Assembly (NCBI GenBank): GCA_036478815.1
Contig: JAZGEP010000334.1
Coordinates: forward strand, 1 to 7,083
Direction: 5' to 3'
Source of the DNA: DRLZ01 sp036478815
GTDB lineage: Bacteria > Pseudomonadota > Gammaproteobacteria > Methylococcales > DRLZ01
DNA: 7,083 nt
The notes beneath the pieces are model-generated. The model was not told where the DNA came from. It was given only the letters and a program-made list of their open reading frames with translations, and ran no database searches. Made by a program: the position numbers and the translations under genes. Shown one piece after another: positions 1 to 6,175 of the stretch (position 1 is its first letter; every line of letters starts with the position of its first letter).

Positions 1-72
1 CCAAACCTGCGCCTAAATCTGAGCGCGATAATGTCCAACTTATTCACGGACAACTCCTCAGATCTGGAGTGA
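1..72 (+). CDS. possible C-terminal end of an upstream gene (partial)
   Basis: Frame 1 is open from the window edge to a TGA at 70-72 and reads PNLRLNLSAIMSNLFTDNSS followed by DLE. I do not recognise it. The reason to favour this frame is that its stop lies four bases before a terminator-like hairpin (76-111) that ends in eight Ts, the usual layout at the end of a gene. Two rival readings exist. Frame 3 is open to a TAA at 93-95 and ends in VIKATGNQ, but its stop would fall inside the hairpin. The minus strand has a GTG (47-45) with a strong GAGGAG six bases ahead, which would be a divergent gene start. With only 24 codons visible the choice cannot be settled here. Confidence 0.3.
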   Translation, partial: PNLRLNLSAIMSNLFTDNSSDLE

Positions 73-75
73 TTA

Positions 76-120
76 AGGCAACTGGCAATCAATAACTCAA
101 TCGCCTTGCTTGTTTTTTTT
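76..120 (+). terminator. candidate intrinsic terminator with T8 tract
   Basis: Bases 76-81 (AGGCAA) can pair with 106-111 (TTGCTT, one G-T pair). Bases 84-86 (GGC) pair with 103-105 (GCC), and two further A-T pairs follow beyond one mismatch, closing a ten-base loop. One G and then eight Ts (113-120) come directly after the stem. The stem has a two-base bulge (82-83) and is only moderately stable, but hairpin plus U-run is the intrinsic terminator layout. It would end a plus-strand transcript entering from the left and insulate priA. Confidence 0.5.
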
Positions 121-149
121 AATAGTGTGATATTGATTGCCAGTTGCCT
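76..149. repeat. 19-bp perfect inverted repeat with 36-base spacer
   Basis: AGGCAACTGGCAATCAATA at 76-94 is matched base for base by its reverse complement at 131-149. The spacer (95-130) contains the T8 tract. The left arm is shared with the terminator-like hairpin at 76-111, so in RNA the two folds exclude each other. No T-run follows either outer end, so the 19-bp stem itself is not a normal terminator. It could be a processing hairpin, a paired protein-binding site or the footprint of a small mobile repeat. Function is not shown by the sequence. Confidence 0.85.
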
Positions 150-209
150 AAAGCGACAGGTTTCGCCCACTGTCCAATTTCTCTTCGTTTTTGGCCAAGA
201 GGATTATTC

Positions 210-284
210 ATGAACACTCTATTCACTCAAATTAAATCATGGAGCATTACAATCTCTATTGAACATCTAGCGGCAAATTATTGA
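210..284 (+). CDS. possible 24-codon small ORF with a good ribosome binding site
   Basis: An ATG at 210-212 is preceded by AAGAGGA (197-203) with six bases between, the best plus-strand Shine-Dalgarno sequence upstream of priA. It reads MNTLFTQIKSWSITISIEHL then AANY and stops at TGA 282-284. The peptide has no membrane segment, no cysteines and no run of one amino acid that would suggest a classical attenuator leader. I do not recognise it. It may be a small protein, a leader peptide or chance. A stop-free run of 24 codons is expected by chance, so the ribosome binding site is the only real support. Confidence 0.25.
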   Translation: MNTLFTQIKSWSITISIEHLAANY

Positions 285-331
285 CTTCCATATAGAAAAT
301 ATTAGTTTTTAATCGATATACGGCATATAAC

Positions 332-340
332 TTATGCACA
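332..340 (+). promoter_or_regulatory. DnaA box (TTATGCACA)
   Basis: TTATGCACA fits the DnaA-box consensus TTATNCACA exactly. It sits in a near-palindrome, CTTATGCACAAG (331-342), inside AT-rich sequence. A single match can arise by chance. Its weight comes from the two perfect boxes 200 bases downstream. A further one-mismatch box, TTATTCACG, lies at 40-48. Confidence 0.4.
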
Positions 341-396
341 AGTTTTTTCTTGACAATTATTAGTTAATCAATCTGCTTGATGCAATCGAATAGCCA

Positions 397-409
397 AATC
401 AATCACTTA
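397..409 (+). promoter_or_regulatory. possible IHF binding site
   Basis: AATCAATCACTTA matches the IHF consensus WATCARNNNNTTR at every defined position. It lies between the single DnaA box and the DnaA-box pair. In enterobacterial oriC an IHF site also lies among the DnaA boxes and bends the DNA. The consensus is loose and AT-rich, so chance matches are common in DNA of this composition. Confidence 0.3.
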
Positions 410-542
410 CATATAAATTCATAACTATCTGTTTTTTATGGAGTTATAATTGAAGGCTGTTACCTGCACAGATATTTCACAAAATAACTCCAGCTCATTA
501 AAAACGGTTGCTACAGCCGGTTAACCTCAACTTACTAACAAA

Positions 543-567
543 GTTATCCACAGAATTTGTGGATAAC
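543..567. promoter_or_regulatory. head-to-head pair of perfect DnaA boxes
   Basis: TTATCCACA at 544-552 and TGTGGATAA at 558-566 are two copies of the strongest DnaA-box sequence facing each other. With the flanking G and C they make a perfect 10-bp inverted repeat around the five-base spacer GAATT. The pair lies 65 bases before the priA start. DnaA bound here could control priA, or this could be part of a replication origin. A different dimeric regulator that reads the palindrome is also possible, but two exact nine-base consensus boxes make DnaA the first guess. Confidence 0.6.
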
Positions 568-606
568 AAAATACCTGTCAATTTCGACAATATTTTGACG
601 AATCAA

Positions 607-622
607 TGTGTGATATCGCACA
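607..622. promoter_or_regulatory. CRP/FNR-like palindrome next to the priA start
   Basis: TGTGTGATATCGCACA is a 16-base palindrome with one unmatched pair, centred on GATATC. Against the CRP-type consensus TGTGA-N6-TCACA it matches 8 of 10 defined bases. It ends nine bases before the priA ATG and covers the place where a ribosome binding site would be, so a bound protein would more likely block than activate. It may equally be a chance palindrome. Confidence 0.3.
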
Positions 623-631
623 ATTGAACTC

Positions 632-2860
632 ATGAAAAAAACCGCATCGAAACCAGCATCACTCATTTGCCGTGTTGCGGTATCAATTCCACTACGCAAA
701 TTATTTGATTACTTAATCCCTGATAATCTGGATAGCAAAAGCCTGCAAGCAGGAATGCGCGTTGTTGTGCCTTTTGGTCGTCAACAAAGGATTGGAATCA
801 TTATCGATCCATGTGTAACTTCAACAATTGAACTCTCACGGTTAAAGCCGCTTCAAAGTATTATTGATGTTCAACCATTATTTAAGCAAAATGATATGCG
901 GCTACTGGAATGGGCAGCACGCTATTATCATCATCCCGTCGGAGAGGTTATCAATACCGCTCTCCCTGGTTTGTTACGAAAAAACCAGGCAGCAGAATTA
1001 CCAACTGAAACCATTCTATGCTTAACTCAGCAAGGTCAAGCAATTAGTCTTGATTCGTTTAAACGCGCACCACGTCAACTGGAACTGATAACACTGCTAC
1101 AAAACTCACCAGAAAAGCAGCTCTCAACCGATCAATTATCAACTCAAAATATTCACTGGCGCCAATGCCTGTCAAGTTTAATTAACAAGGGGTTGATTGA
1201 ACAACAAACACGTATTAGCAAATGGCAAGCATCGCAATCGTCGAGGTCTTCTCCATTAGCGTTAACCAAAGCACAGCAGAAAGCAGTGGATGCAGTGGCA
1301 GAAAACAGTGATCAGTTTGGTGTGTTTTTGCTGGATGGTGTTACTGGTAGTGGGAAAACAGAGGTATATATGCATTTGATTCAGCAATTACTGGATCAAC
1401 ACAAACAAATCCTTGTATTGTTACCTGAAATTGCTCTAACACCTCAGCTTGAAGAACGTTTTCGCTCACGTTTTCCGATTCCGATTGGAATTTATCATTC
1501 TGGATTATCAGATAAGCTGCGTTGTGCTCACTGGTTACGCTTTCAGCAAGGTATAGCACCCATACTACTGGGGACGCGTTCTGCTACATTTATTCCCATG
1601 CAGCAACCTGGCCTGATTATCCTCGATGAAGAACATGACCCTTCATTCAAACAACAAGAGGGTTTTCGTTTCTCGGCTCGCAATGTGGCCATTCGCCGTG
1701 CACAATTATTTGATATCCCCATTCTGTTGGGAACTGCAACGCCTGCGATTGAAACTATTTATAATACTCAAACACAACGCTACCGGCATCTAAAATTACC
1801 TGCGCGTGCTGGTAAAGCAGTGCTACCAGAACTTAAATTGCTGGATATCCGTAATCGTAAAATGCATTCAGGGTTGTCAGAGCCATTAATTCAACACATC
1901 GAGAAAACCCTTTCCCGCAATGAACAAGTCATGTTATTTATTAATCGACGCGGTTATGCACCGGCTTATATGTGTCATCAATGTGGCTGGGTAGCGCGTT
2001 GTCCACGCTGCGATGCGAATGCGGTGGTCCATATCAATGAACAACGACTGTGGTGTCATCACTGCGGTTCCAATTCAACATTGCCACGAAACTGTCTTGC
2101 ATGTAATGGAGAAAAAGTAGAAGCGCTAGGCGTTGGAACTGAGCGCGTTGAAAAAATGCTGCAACAACAGTTTCCAGATGCAAAAACTGCCCGCTTTGAC
2201 CGCGATAGTGTACGCACAAAAGCGATTTTAGATGCCATGCTGACATCTGTTCAAAATAATGAAATCGATATCTTGATCGGCACCCAAATGCTCGCCAAAG
2301 GTCATCATTTTCCGAATGTAACGCTGGTTTGTATTCTGGATACCGATCAAGGCTTATTCAGTACAGATTTTCGAGCGGCCGAACGGCTTGCTCAAATGAT
2401 TATCCAGGTTGCTGGGCGCTCGGGGCGTGCTGATAAGGTCGGACAAGTCATTTTACAAACACGTCAGCCCGAACATCCACTGCTACTGACATTAATCAGG
2501 CAAGATTATGCACAGTTTGCTATCAATTCCTTACAAGAACGCCAGCAGGCAGATTTACCACCAATAACGCATCACGCCCTGTTCCGCGCTAAAGCACCCA
2601 ATCAAGTAGCACCCTTGGCATTACTACAAAAATTGCGTATCGAACTTGAGAAAATCACTGAGACAATTCTAATTCTTGGTCCAGTTCCTGCGCCGATGGA
2701 AAAATTGGCAGGCCAATATCGATATCAGTTACTGTTACAAAGTCAGCATCGTCGCGAATTACATCAATGTCTGGACAGAATCATCCCATATATTGACACG
2801 CTGAAAGAAAATAAACAGGCACGCTGGTCAATTGATGTCGATCCGATTGATTTGTATTAA
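632..2860 (+). CDS. priA: primosomal protein N' / replication restart helicase PriA
   Basis: PriA is a 3'-5' superfamily 2 DNA helicase that binds abandoned replication forks and starts reloading of DnaB. At 742 residues it is full length for the family. The N-terminal DNA-binding part is about 10-115 (RVAVSIPLRKLFDYLIP) and a winged-helix-like part follows to about 200. Helicase lobe 1 carries Walker A GVTGSGKT (236-243) and the DEEH box (332-335). Lobe 2 carries eight cysteines for two zinc ions (448, 451, 457, 460, 475, 478, 488, 491), GTQMLAKGHHFP (550-561) and motif VI QVAGRSGR (592-599). The C-terminal domain includes LGPVPAP. The ATG fits the family start, although no clear Shine-Dalgarno sequence precedes it. 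It converges with the cinA-like gene, and its stop codon sits at the edge of repeat copy A. Confidence 0.97.
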   Translation: MKKTASKPASLICRVAVSIPLRKLFDYLIPDNLDSKSLQAGMRVVVPFGRQQRIGIIIDPCVTSTIELSRLKPLQSIIDVQPLFKQNDMRLLEWAARYYHHPVGEVINTALPGLLRKNQAAELPTETILCLTQQGQAISLDSFKRAPRQLELITLLQNSPEKQLSTDQLSTQNIHWRQCLSSLINKGLIEQQTRISKWQASQSSRSSPLALTKAQQKAVDAVAENSDQFGVFLLDGVTGSGKTEVYMHLIQQLLDQHKQILVLLPEIALTPQLEERFRSRFPIPIGIYHSGLSDKLRCAHWLRFQQGIAPILLGTRSATFIPMQQPGLIILDEEHDPSFKQQEGFRFSARNVAIRRAQLFDIPILLGTATPAIETIYNTQTQRYRHLKLPARAGKAVLPELKLLDIRNRKMHSGLSEPLIQHIEKTLSRNEQVMLFINRRGYAPAYMCHQCGWVARCPRCDANAVVHINEQRLWCHHCGSNSTLPRNCLACNGEKVEALGVGTERVEKMLQQQFPDAKTARFDRDSVRTKAILDAMLTSVQNNEIDILIGTQMLAKGHHFPNVTLVCILDTDQGLFSTDFRAAERLAQMIIQVAGRSGRADKVGQVILQTRQPEHPLLLTLIRQDYAQFAINSLQERQQADLPPITHHALFRAKAPNQVAPLALLQKLRIELEKITETILILGPVPAPMEKLAGQYRYQLLLQSQHRRELHQCLDRIIPYIDTLKENKQARWSIDVDPIDLY

Positions 2861-2953
2861 GGAACTAGGATTGATAACTTCCGGATTTTGACTTGCCTTT
2901 TGACTCCACAGAAGCGTTAATAAAATAGTTACATAGCAAGCGATGTAACTATT
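2858..2953 (+). repeat. dispersed repeat, copy A, filling the priA/cinA gap
   Basis: This segment matches the reverse complement of 6987-7083 over about 96 bases, by eye roughly 78% identical with one single-base indel. The longest identical block is 20 bases, GATTTTGACTTGCCTTTTGA at 2884-2903. Similarity begins at or near the priA stop codon and ends one base before the reverse-complement stop of the cinA-like gene, so the 94-base gap is essentially all repeat. Copy A carries one complete inner hairpin (2924-2953) but lacks the mirrored outer arm seen in copy B, so it looks like a half copy. No transposase lies nearby. Confidence 0.8.
2924..2953. terminator. hairpin between convergent genes, likely terminator of the cinA-like gene
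   Basis: AATAGTTACAT (2924-2934) and ATGTAACTATT (2943-2953) form a perfect 11-bp stem around an eight-base loop. Read on the minus strand the stem runs into TTATTAAC, giving a weak U-rich tail for the cinA-like transcript, whose stop codon is one base away. In the plus direction no T-run follows, so for priA it would act only as a 3'-end stabiliser or a Rho-dependent site. The stem is AT-rich and of modest strength. Confidence 0.55.
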
Positions 2954-2954
2954 G

Positions 2955-4214
2955 TCACAACGAAGAAGGCGAACAGGTATCTTTCAATAATAACTCACGT
3001 AATAAATCTAACGCGGTTGCTGCCGCTCTTATGTGTCGCCGTCGCATCGGTCCTTGCAAATTAACTTCACGAATTACACACTGTTCTTCAGCGCCAAACG
3101 CGACTGTAATCACTGGAATAGCTTCATTATCAAATTGCTCCAATCGATCTGTAATCATCCAGAGTTGGACTAGCGAATAATCAGCCCCTGTTTGATCGCA
3201 TAGCAGTTGAGCAATTCGTGTTGCTGCTGAGAGTCGTTGTTGGGATGTTTTTAACTGATCACAATCAATAGCATACATTTCCAGCAACTGAGTGGTTCTA
3301 AAGATAGTGACGGCATGTTGTAGCCAGGAAGCTCCGGCACAGTGCGCCGCCAGCTTACCACTGCTGATCGTCTCCAACAAACTCAATGTTGCATTGCGCT
3401 GCATCAATAGTCGCCCGACAACTTCAAGCAATGACCCTCCCGGTTGCTTCAATCCTTCAATACTAAAAACTGAATTTCCAATTGCTTGTGTATATTGCTG
3501 CGTTAATTCATCCATCTTTTGATAAGTATGGTCTGGAGGAAATAACAATTTTGTTTGGTTTTCCCATAACCCAGCGCGGAAACTCAATGTCACACGTTCC
3601 GGTAATACGATATGTTGAATGGACTGTTGAATATCGGATTCACCCATGTTCACAGTTCTCAATGTCACCAGTTGCCAAGGCATTTGTTGAAAATCTTTTT
3701 GTAATAAGGCTACAATCTGTGTGTCGAATAACTGACGCATTTCGTATGGAACGCCAGGCACGCAAATCAACCAGCAGTGATTGACCTGTAAAGCAAAACC
3801 AGGCGCAGTACCCCAATGATTGTCCAATCGAATTGCATTCTGCGGTAACAGTGCTTGTCTTCGATTGATTGCTGGCATAATTTTTTGACGACTGGAAAAA
3901 TACTGCTCTATTTGCTCTAATGCTATCGCGTCTTCAATTAATGCAAGATCAAAAGCATTAGAAACAGCTTGCGCAGTCAAATCATCACTGGTTGGCCCTA
4001 AACCTCCGCTACAAATACAAACATCAGCACGCGTCGTTATCTCCAAAAACACATTGATTAAATCGTCTAACCTGTCACCGACCGTACTGTGTCGACTCAC
4101 AGAAAAACCAAGTTTGACAAGTTTTTCTGACAACCAGGCACTATTGGTATCTACAATCTGCCCGGTCAATACTTCTTCACCTTGCGACAAAATTTCTACT
4201 GTTGGCGTTTTCAT
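2955..4214 (-). CDS. CinA-like protein (COG1058 domain plus degenerate PncC domain)
   Basis: This is a two-domain CinA-family protein of 419 residues. The N-terminal MoCF/COG1058 domain (about 5-170) is well kept, with SQGEEVLTGQIVDTN (10-24) and GGLGPTSDDLT (70-80), where the family binds nucleotide or metal. A linker domain leads to a C-terminal PncC-like domain (about 258-410). There the nicotinamide mononucleotide amidase motif ESxTGG reads ETISSG (281-286), so the catalytic serine is threonine. The YSNxxK region is unrecognisable and the GIAGPGG loop is replaced around 351-357. The overall pattern resembles E. coli YfaY as I remember it, a CinA paralogue without amidase activity, more than a true CinA. 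The start codon fits the family, but no clear ribosome binding site is present. It diverges from ubiK across 119 bases, and a weak -10-like TACAAT lies on its strand at 4242-4237. Confidence 0.92.
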   Translation of the reverse strand: MKTPTVEILSQGEEVLTGQIVDTNSAWLSEKLVKLGFSVSRHSTVGDRLDDLINVFLEITTRADVCICSGGLGPTSDDLTAQAVSNAFDLALIEDAIALEQIEQYFSSRQKIMPAINRRQALLPQNAIRLDNHWGTAPGFALQVNHCWLICVPGVPYEMRQLFDTQIVALLQKDFQQMPWQLVTLRTVNMGESDIQQSIQHIVLPERVTLSFRAGLWENQTKLLFPPDHTYQKMDELTQQYTQAIGNSVFSIEGLKQPGGSLLEVVGRLLMQRNATLSLLETISSGKLAAHCAGASWLQHAVTIFRTTQLLEMYAIDCDQLKTSQQRLSAATRIAQLLCDQTGADYSLVQLWMITDRLEQFDNEAIPVITVAFGAEEQCVIREVNLQGPMRRRHIRAAATALDLLRELLLKDTCSPSSL

Positions 4215-4333
4215 TAAGGACTATGATATCCACGTTATTGTATTTAGCAAAATTTTATTCATGTGTTTGGAACATCACTACAAGGATTAAATCACGCTAG
4301 ACCAGCGAACAAGAATCAGCTAAGCTTGACCAC

Positions 4334-4603
4334 ATGTTAGATCCTAATTCTATAGAAGAAATCGCAAAAAAGCTGGCCGATTCTGTTCCTTCACTGGGTG
4401 GTTTGCGTCAGGAAGTTGAAACCGGATTCAGTGCTGTACTGGAAGAGATGTTATCCAGACTTAATCTGGTTAGTCGTGAAGAATTTGATGTACAGACAGC
4501 TGTACTGGCAAAAACACGTCAGAAACTTGAACAACTTGAGCAAACAATGGCAGAGTTGGAACAACAAGTTTCCGCATCAAACCAGCATCATAATTCAAGC
4601 TGA
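4334..4603 (+). CDS. ubiK: ubiquinone biosynthesis accessory factor UbiK (BMFP domain)
   Basis: UbiK (formerly YqiC) is a small protein that assists aerobic ubiquinone synthesis by binding the UbiJ lipid-carrier partner. The family forms coiled-coil trimers and can fuse membranes in vitro. The 89 residues are a normal length. An amphipathic N-terminal helix (about 1-40, MLDPNSIEEIAKKLADSVPS) is followed by the family signature from RLNLVSREEFDVQ (42-54) to TAVLAKTRQKLEQLE (55-69). A predicted coiled coil runs to about 79 and a polar tail (SNQHHNSS) ends the protein. No good Shine-Dalgarno sequence precedes the ATG. comM begins 50 bases after the stop; ubiK next to comM is a familiar arrangement in betaproteobacteria, so the two are probably co-transcribed. 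Confidence 0.95.
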   Translation: MLDPNSIEEIAKKLADSVPSLGGLRQEVETGFSAVLEEMLSRLNLVSREEFDVQTAVLAKTRQKLEQLEQTMAELEQQVSASNQHHNSS

Positions 4604-4629
4604 TGCTCTTGATTAACCAGCTTCAGAGC
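4597..4629 (+). other. possible H-type pseudoknot at the ubiK-comM junction
   Basis: AAGCTG (4597-4602) can pair with CAGCTT (4618-4623). GCTCT (4605-4609), inside the loop of that hairpin, can pair with AGAGC (4625-4629) just outside it. This is H-type pseudoknot geometry, and it spans the ubiK stop codon. comM, 24 bases further on, has no Shine-Dalgarno sequence, so a structure affecting translation or mRNA stability could matter. Both stems are short and may be chance. Confidence 0.22.
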
Positions 4630-4653
4630 TACCAACCAAATTGCCTTTAATCA

Positions 4654-6165
4654 ATGTCTCTGGCGGTTGTTTACAGTCGAGGAAAATTAGGACTTGAAGC
4701 TCCGCTAGTAACTGTTGAAGTGCATCTCAGCAATGGCCTACCCAGCTTTTCTATTGTTGGCTTACCTGAAATGGCTGTCAAAGAAAGCAAAGATCGGGTG
4801 CGCGGTGCGCTGCTGAATTCACGTTTCGATTTTCCCGCCAAACGCATTACAGTCAACCTTGCCCCAGCTGACTTGCCAAAAGAAGGTGGGCGCTTTGATT
4901 TGCCGATTGCTATTGGTATTCTTGCTGCATCTCAACAAATGCGCTGCGAGAAGCTGGAGCAATATGAAGTGATTGGTGAATTATCCTTAAGCGGACTTCT
5001 ACGTGATGTATCTGGCATTCTGCCAGTTTCAATTGCTGCTACTAAAGCGCAGCGACGCTTGATTGTTGCGACAAATAACGCCGATGAAGCAGCGCTGGTG
5101 AGTATGGCACAGATTTACCCTGCCAATCATTTGCTGGATGTGTGTGCGCATTTTAATCAGCAAACATCCATTACTGCTTTAAGTGGTGCTTTGCCAGAAG
5201 CCGATGCTGTTGCCAATCAATTTGATTTGGCTGATGTTACCGGGCAATTTCATGCAAAACGTGCGTTGGAAATTGCTGCATCAGGGTTACACAATCTGTT
5301 ATTTGTCGGCCCACCAGGCACTGGAAAATCGATGCTGGCAGCACGCTTGCCATCAATTACCCCACCGCTTACAGATGAACAAGTAATGGAAACAGCAGCC
5401 ATTTGGTCGGTTAGTGGAATACAAAGACCGCTGGAATGCTGGCGAATACCTCCGTTTCGCTCACCACATCATACGGCATCAGCTCCAGCATTAGTTGGTG
5501 GTGGCAGTATACCCAAGCCTGGTGAGATTTCGTTGGCACATAATGGTGTTTTGTTTCTCGACGAACTGCCTGAATTTGATCGTAAAGTACTTGAAGTGTT
5601 ACGCGAACCACTGGAAACAGGCCAAATCAGCATTGCTCGTGCGGCAGCACGTAGTGAATTCCCGGCTCATTTCCAATTTATTGCTGCCATGAACCCCTGC
5701 CCATGTGGTTATTTGGGTGAAGACTCTGGGCGATGTCATTGTACCTCTGCTCAAGTGCAGCGATATCGAGCGCGTATTTCTGGACCTTTATTTGACCGTA
5801 TTGATTTGCATATCGAGGTGAGCCGTCTACCTCAAGCCGAGATGACCAATAACAACGACACAAACAATGAAACCAGCCAGCAAGTTCTAAAACGAGTTAT
5901 TGATACCCGCAAACGGGCAATAACACGACGCGGACACTTGAACGCACTACTCACACCAACCCAAATCAAATTGGACTGCCAGCTTGATGCAACCAGCAGC
6001 AAGCTATTAGAACAAGCTGTCGATAAACTGGGGCTGTCGCATCGAGCCTTTCATCGTATTTTGAAAATGGCGCGCACTATTGCTGATATGCAAGCGGTTG
6101 ATGCCATTCAAACAGCTCATATTAGTGAAGCCATTACATATCGACGCTTGGATAGACAATACTGA
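4654..6165 (+). CDS. comM: ComM/YifB-family Mg-chelatase-like AAA+ ATPase
   Basis: ComM is a hexameric AAA+ helicase that drives branch migration when incoming DNA recombines during natural transformation. It is also widespread in bacteria not known to be competent. The 503 residues are a normal length. The N-terminal Lon-like (ChlI) domain, about 1-180, has VEVHLSNGLPSFSIVGLPE (21-39) and PADLPKEGGRFDLPIA (71-86). The AAA+ core follows: Walker A GPPGTGKS (219-226), Walker B GVLFLDELPEF (298-308, D303/E304), a four-cysteine cluster (349, 351, 361, 363), and ISGPLFDRID (375-384) with the likely arginine finger. A variable Asn-rich linker (399-406) precedes the C-terminal helical domain, where LSHRAFHRILKMARTIAD (461-478) carries sensor 2. 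The start fits the family, but there is no Shine-Dalgarno sequence. tag follows within 22 bases. Confidence 0.97.
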   Translation: MSLAVVYSRGKLGLEAPLVTVEVHLSNGLPSFSIVGLPEMAVKESKDRVRGALLNSRFDFPAKRITVNLAPADLPKEGGRFDLPIAIGILAASQQMRCEKLEQYEVIGELSLSGLLRDVSGILPVSIAATKAQRRLIVATNNADEAALVSMAQIYPANHLLDVCAHFNQQTSITALSGALPEADAVANQFDLADVTGQFHAKRALEIAASGLHNLLFVGPPGTGKSMLAARLPSITPPLTDEQVMETAAIWSVSGIQRPLECWRIPPFRSPHHTASAPALVGGGSIPKPGEISLAHNGVLFLDELPEFDRKVLEVLREPLETGQISIARAAARSEFPAHFQFIAAMNPCPCGYLGEDSGRCHCTSAQVQRYRARISGPLFDRIDLHIEVSRLPQAEMTNNNDTNNETSQQVLKRVIDTRKRAITRRGHLNALLTPTQIKLDCQLDATSSKLLEQAVDKLGLSHRAFHRILKMARTIADMQAVDAIQTAHISEAITYRRLDRQY

Positions 6166-6175
6166 ATGAAGACGC

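Larger units (their letters stand above)
121..631. other. long AT-rich gene-free leader upstream of priA
   Basis: No convincing protein-coding gene lies here apart from one 24-codon ORF (210-284). The region holds a DnaA box (332-340), an IHF-type site (397-409), a palindromic pair of DnaA boxes (543-567) and a CRP-like palindrome (607-622), listed separately. Other visible structure is a 9-bp inverted repeat, TGGAGTTAT at 439-447 and ATAACTCCA at 484-492, and a TTGACA at 350-355 followed 17 bases later by CTGCTT, a poor -10. A TATAAT at 445-450 has no good -35 at normal spacing. The priA promoter is presumably here, but I cannot place it with confidence. Confidence 0.6.

Noticed and set aside
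1..60. Minus-strand GTG at 47-45 with a GAGGAG six bases upstream (+ strand 54-59), suggesting a divergent gene reading out of the window.
   Set aside because: The ribosome binding site is good, but only 15 codons are visible (starting VNKLDIIALRF), they match nothing I know, and the plus-strand stop followed by a T8 hairpin is an equally good explanation. More sequence to the left would decide.
155..174. GACAG...CTGTC hairpin.
   Set aside because: Only five pairs with a ten-base loop; expected by chance.
329..348. Small hairpin AACTT-ATGCAC-AAGTT followed by Ts, resembling a terminator.
   Set aside because: Five AT-rich pairs without a GC core are too weak, and the segment is better explained as a DnaA box in a near-palindrome.
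350..378. TTGACA as a -35 element for priA.
   Set aside because: At 17-base spacing the -10 position reads CTGCTT, which is poor, and the site is about 250 bases from the start codon.
2034..2246. 70-codon minus-strand ORF inside priA, and the similar one at 1341-1559.
   Set aside because: Both lie wholly within conserved helicase coding sequence and their translations resemble no protein family; they are shadow frames.
2955..3440. Frameshift as the reason for the odd CinA C-terminal domain.
   Set aside because: The frame stays aligned with the family on both sides of the altered motifs (for example GAD at 343-345 and the final helix), so the changes look like substitution rather than a frameshift.
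3292..3784. Plus-strand ORFs opposite the cinA-like gene.
   Set aside because: They are antisense to a well-supported coding frame, have no ribosome binding sites worth noting and no recognisable motifs.
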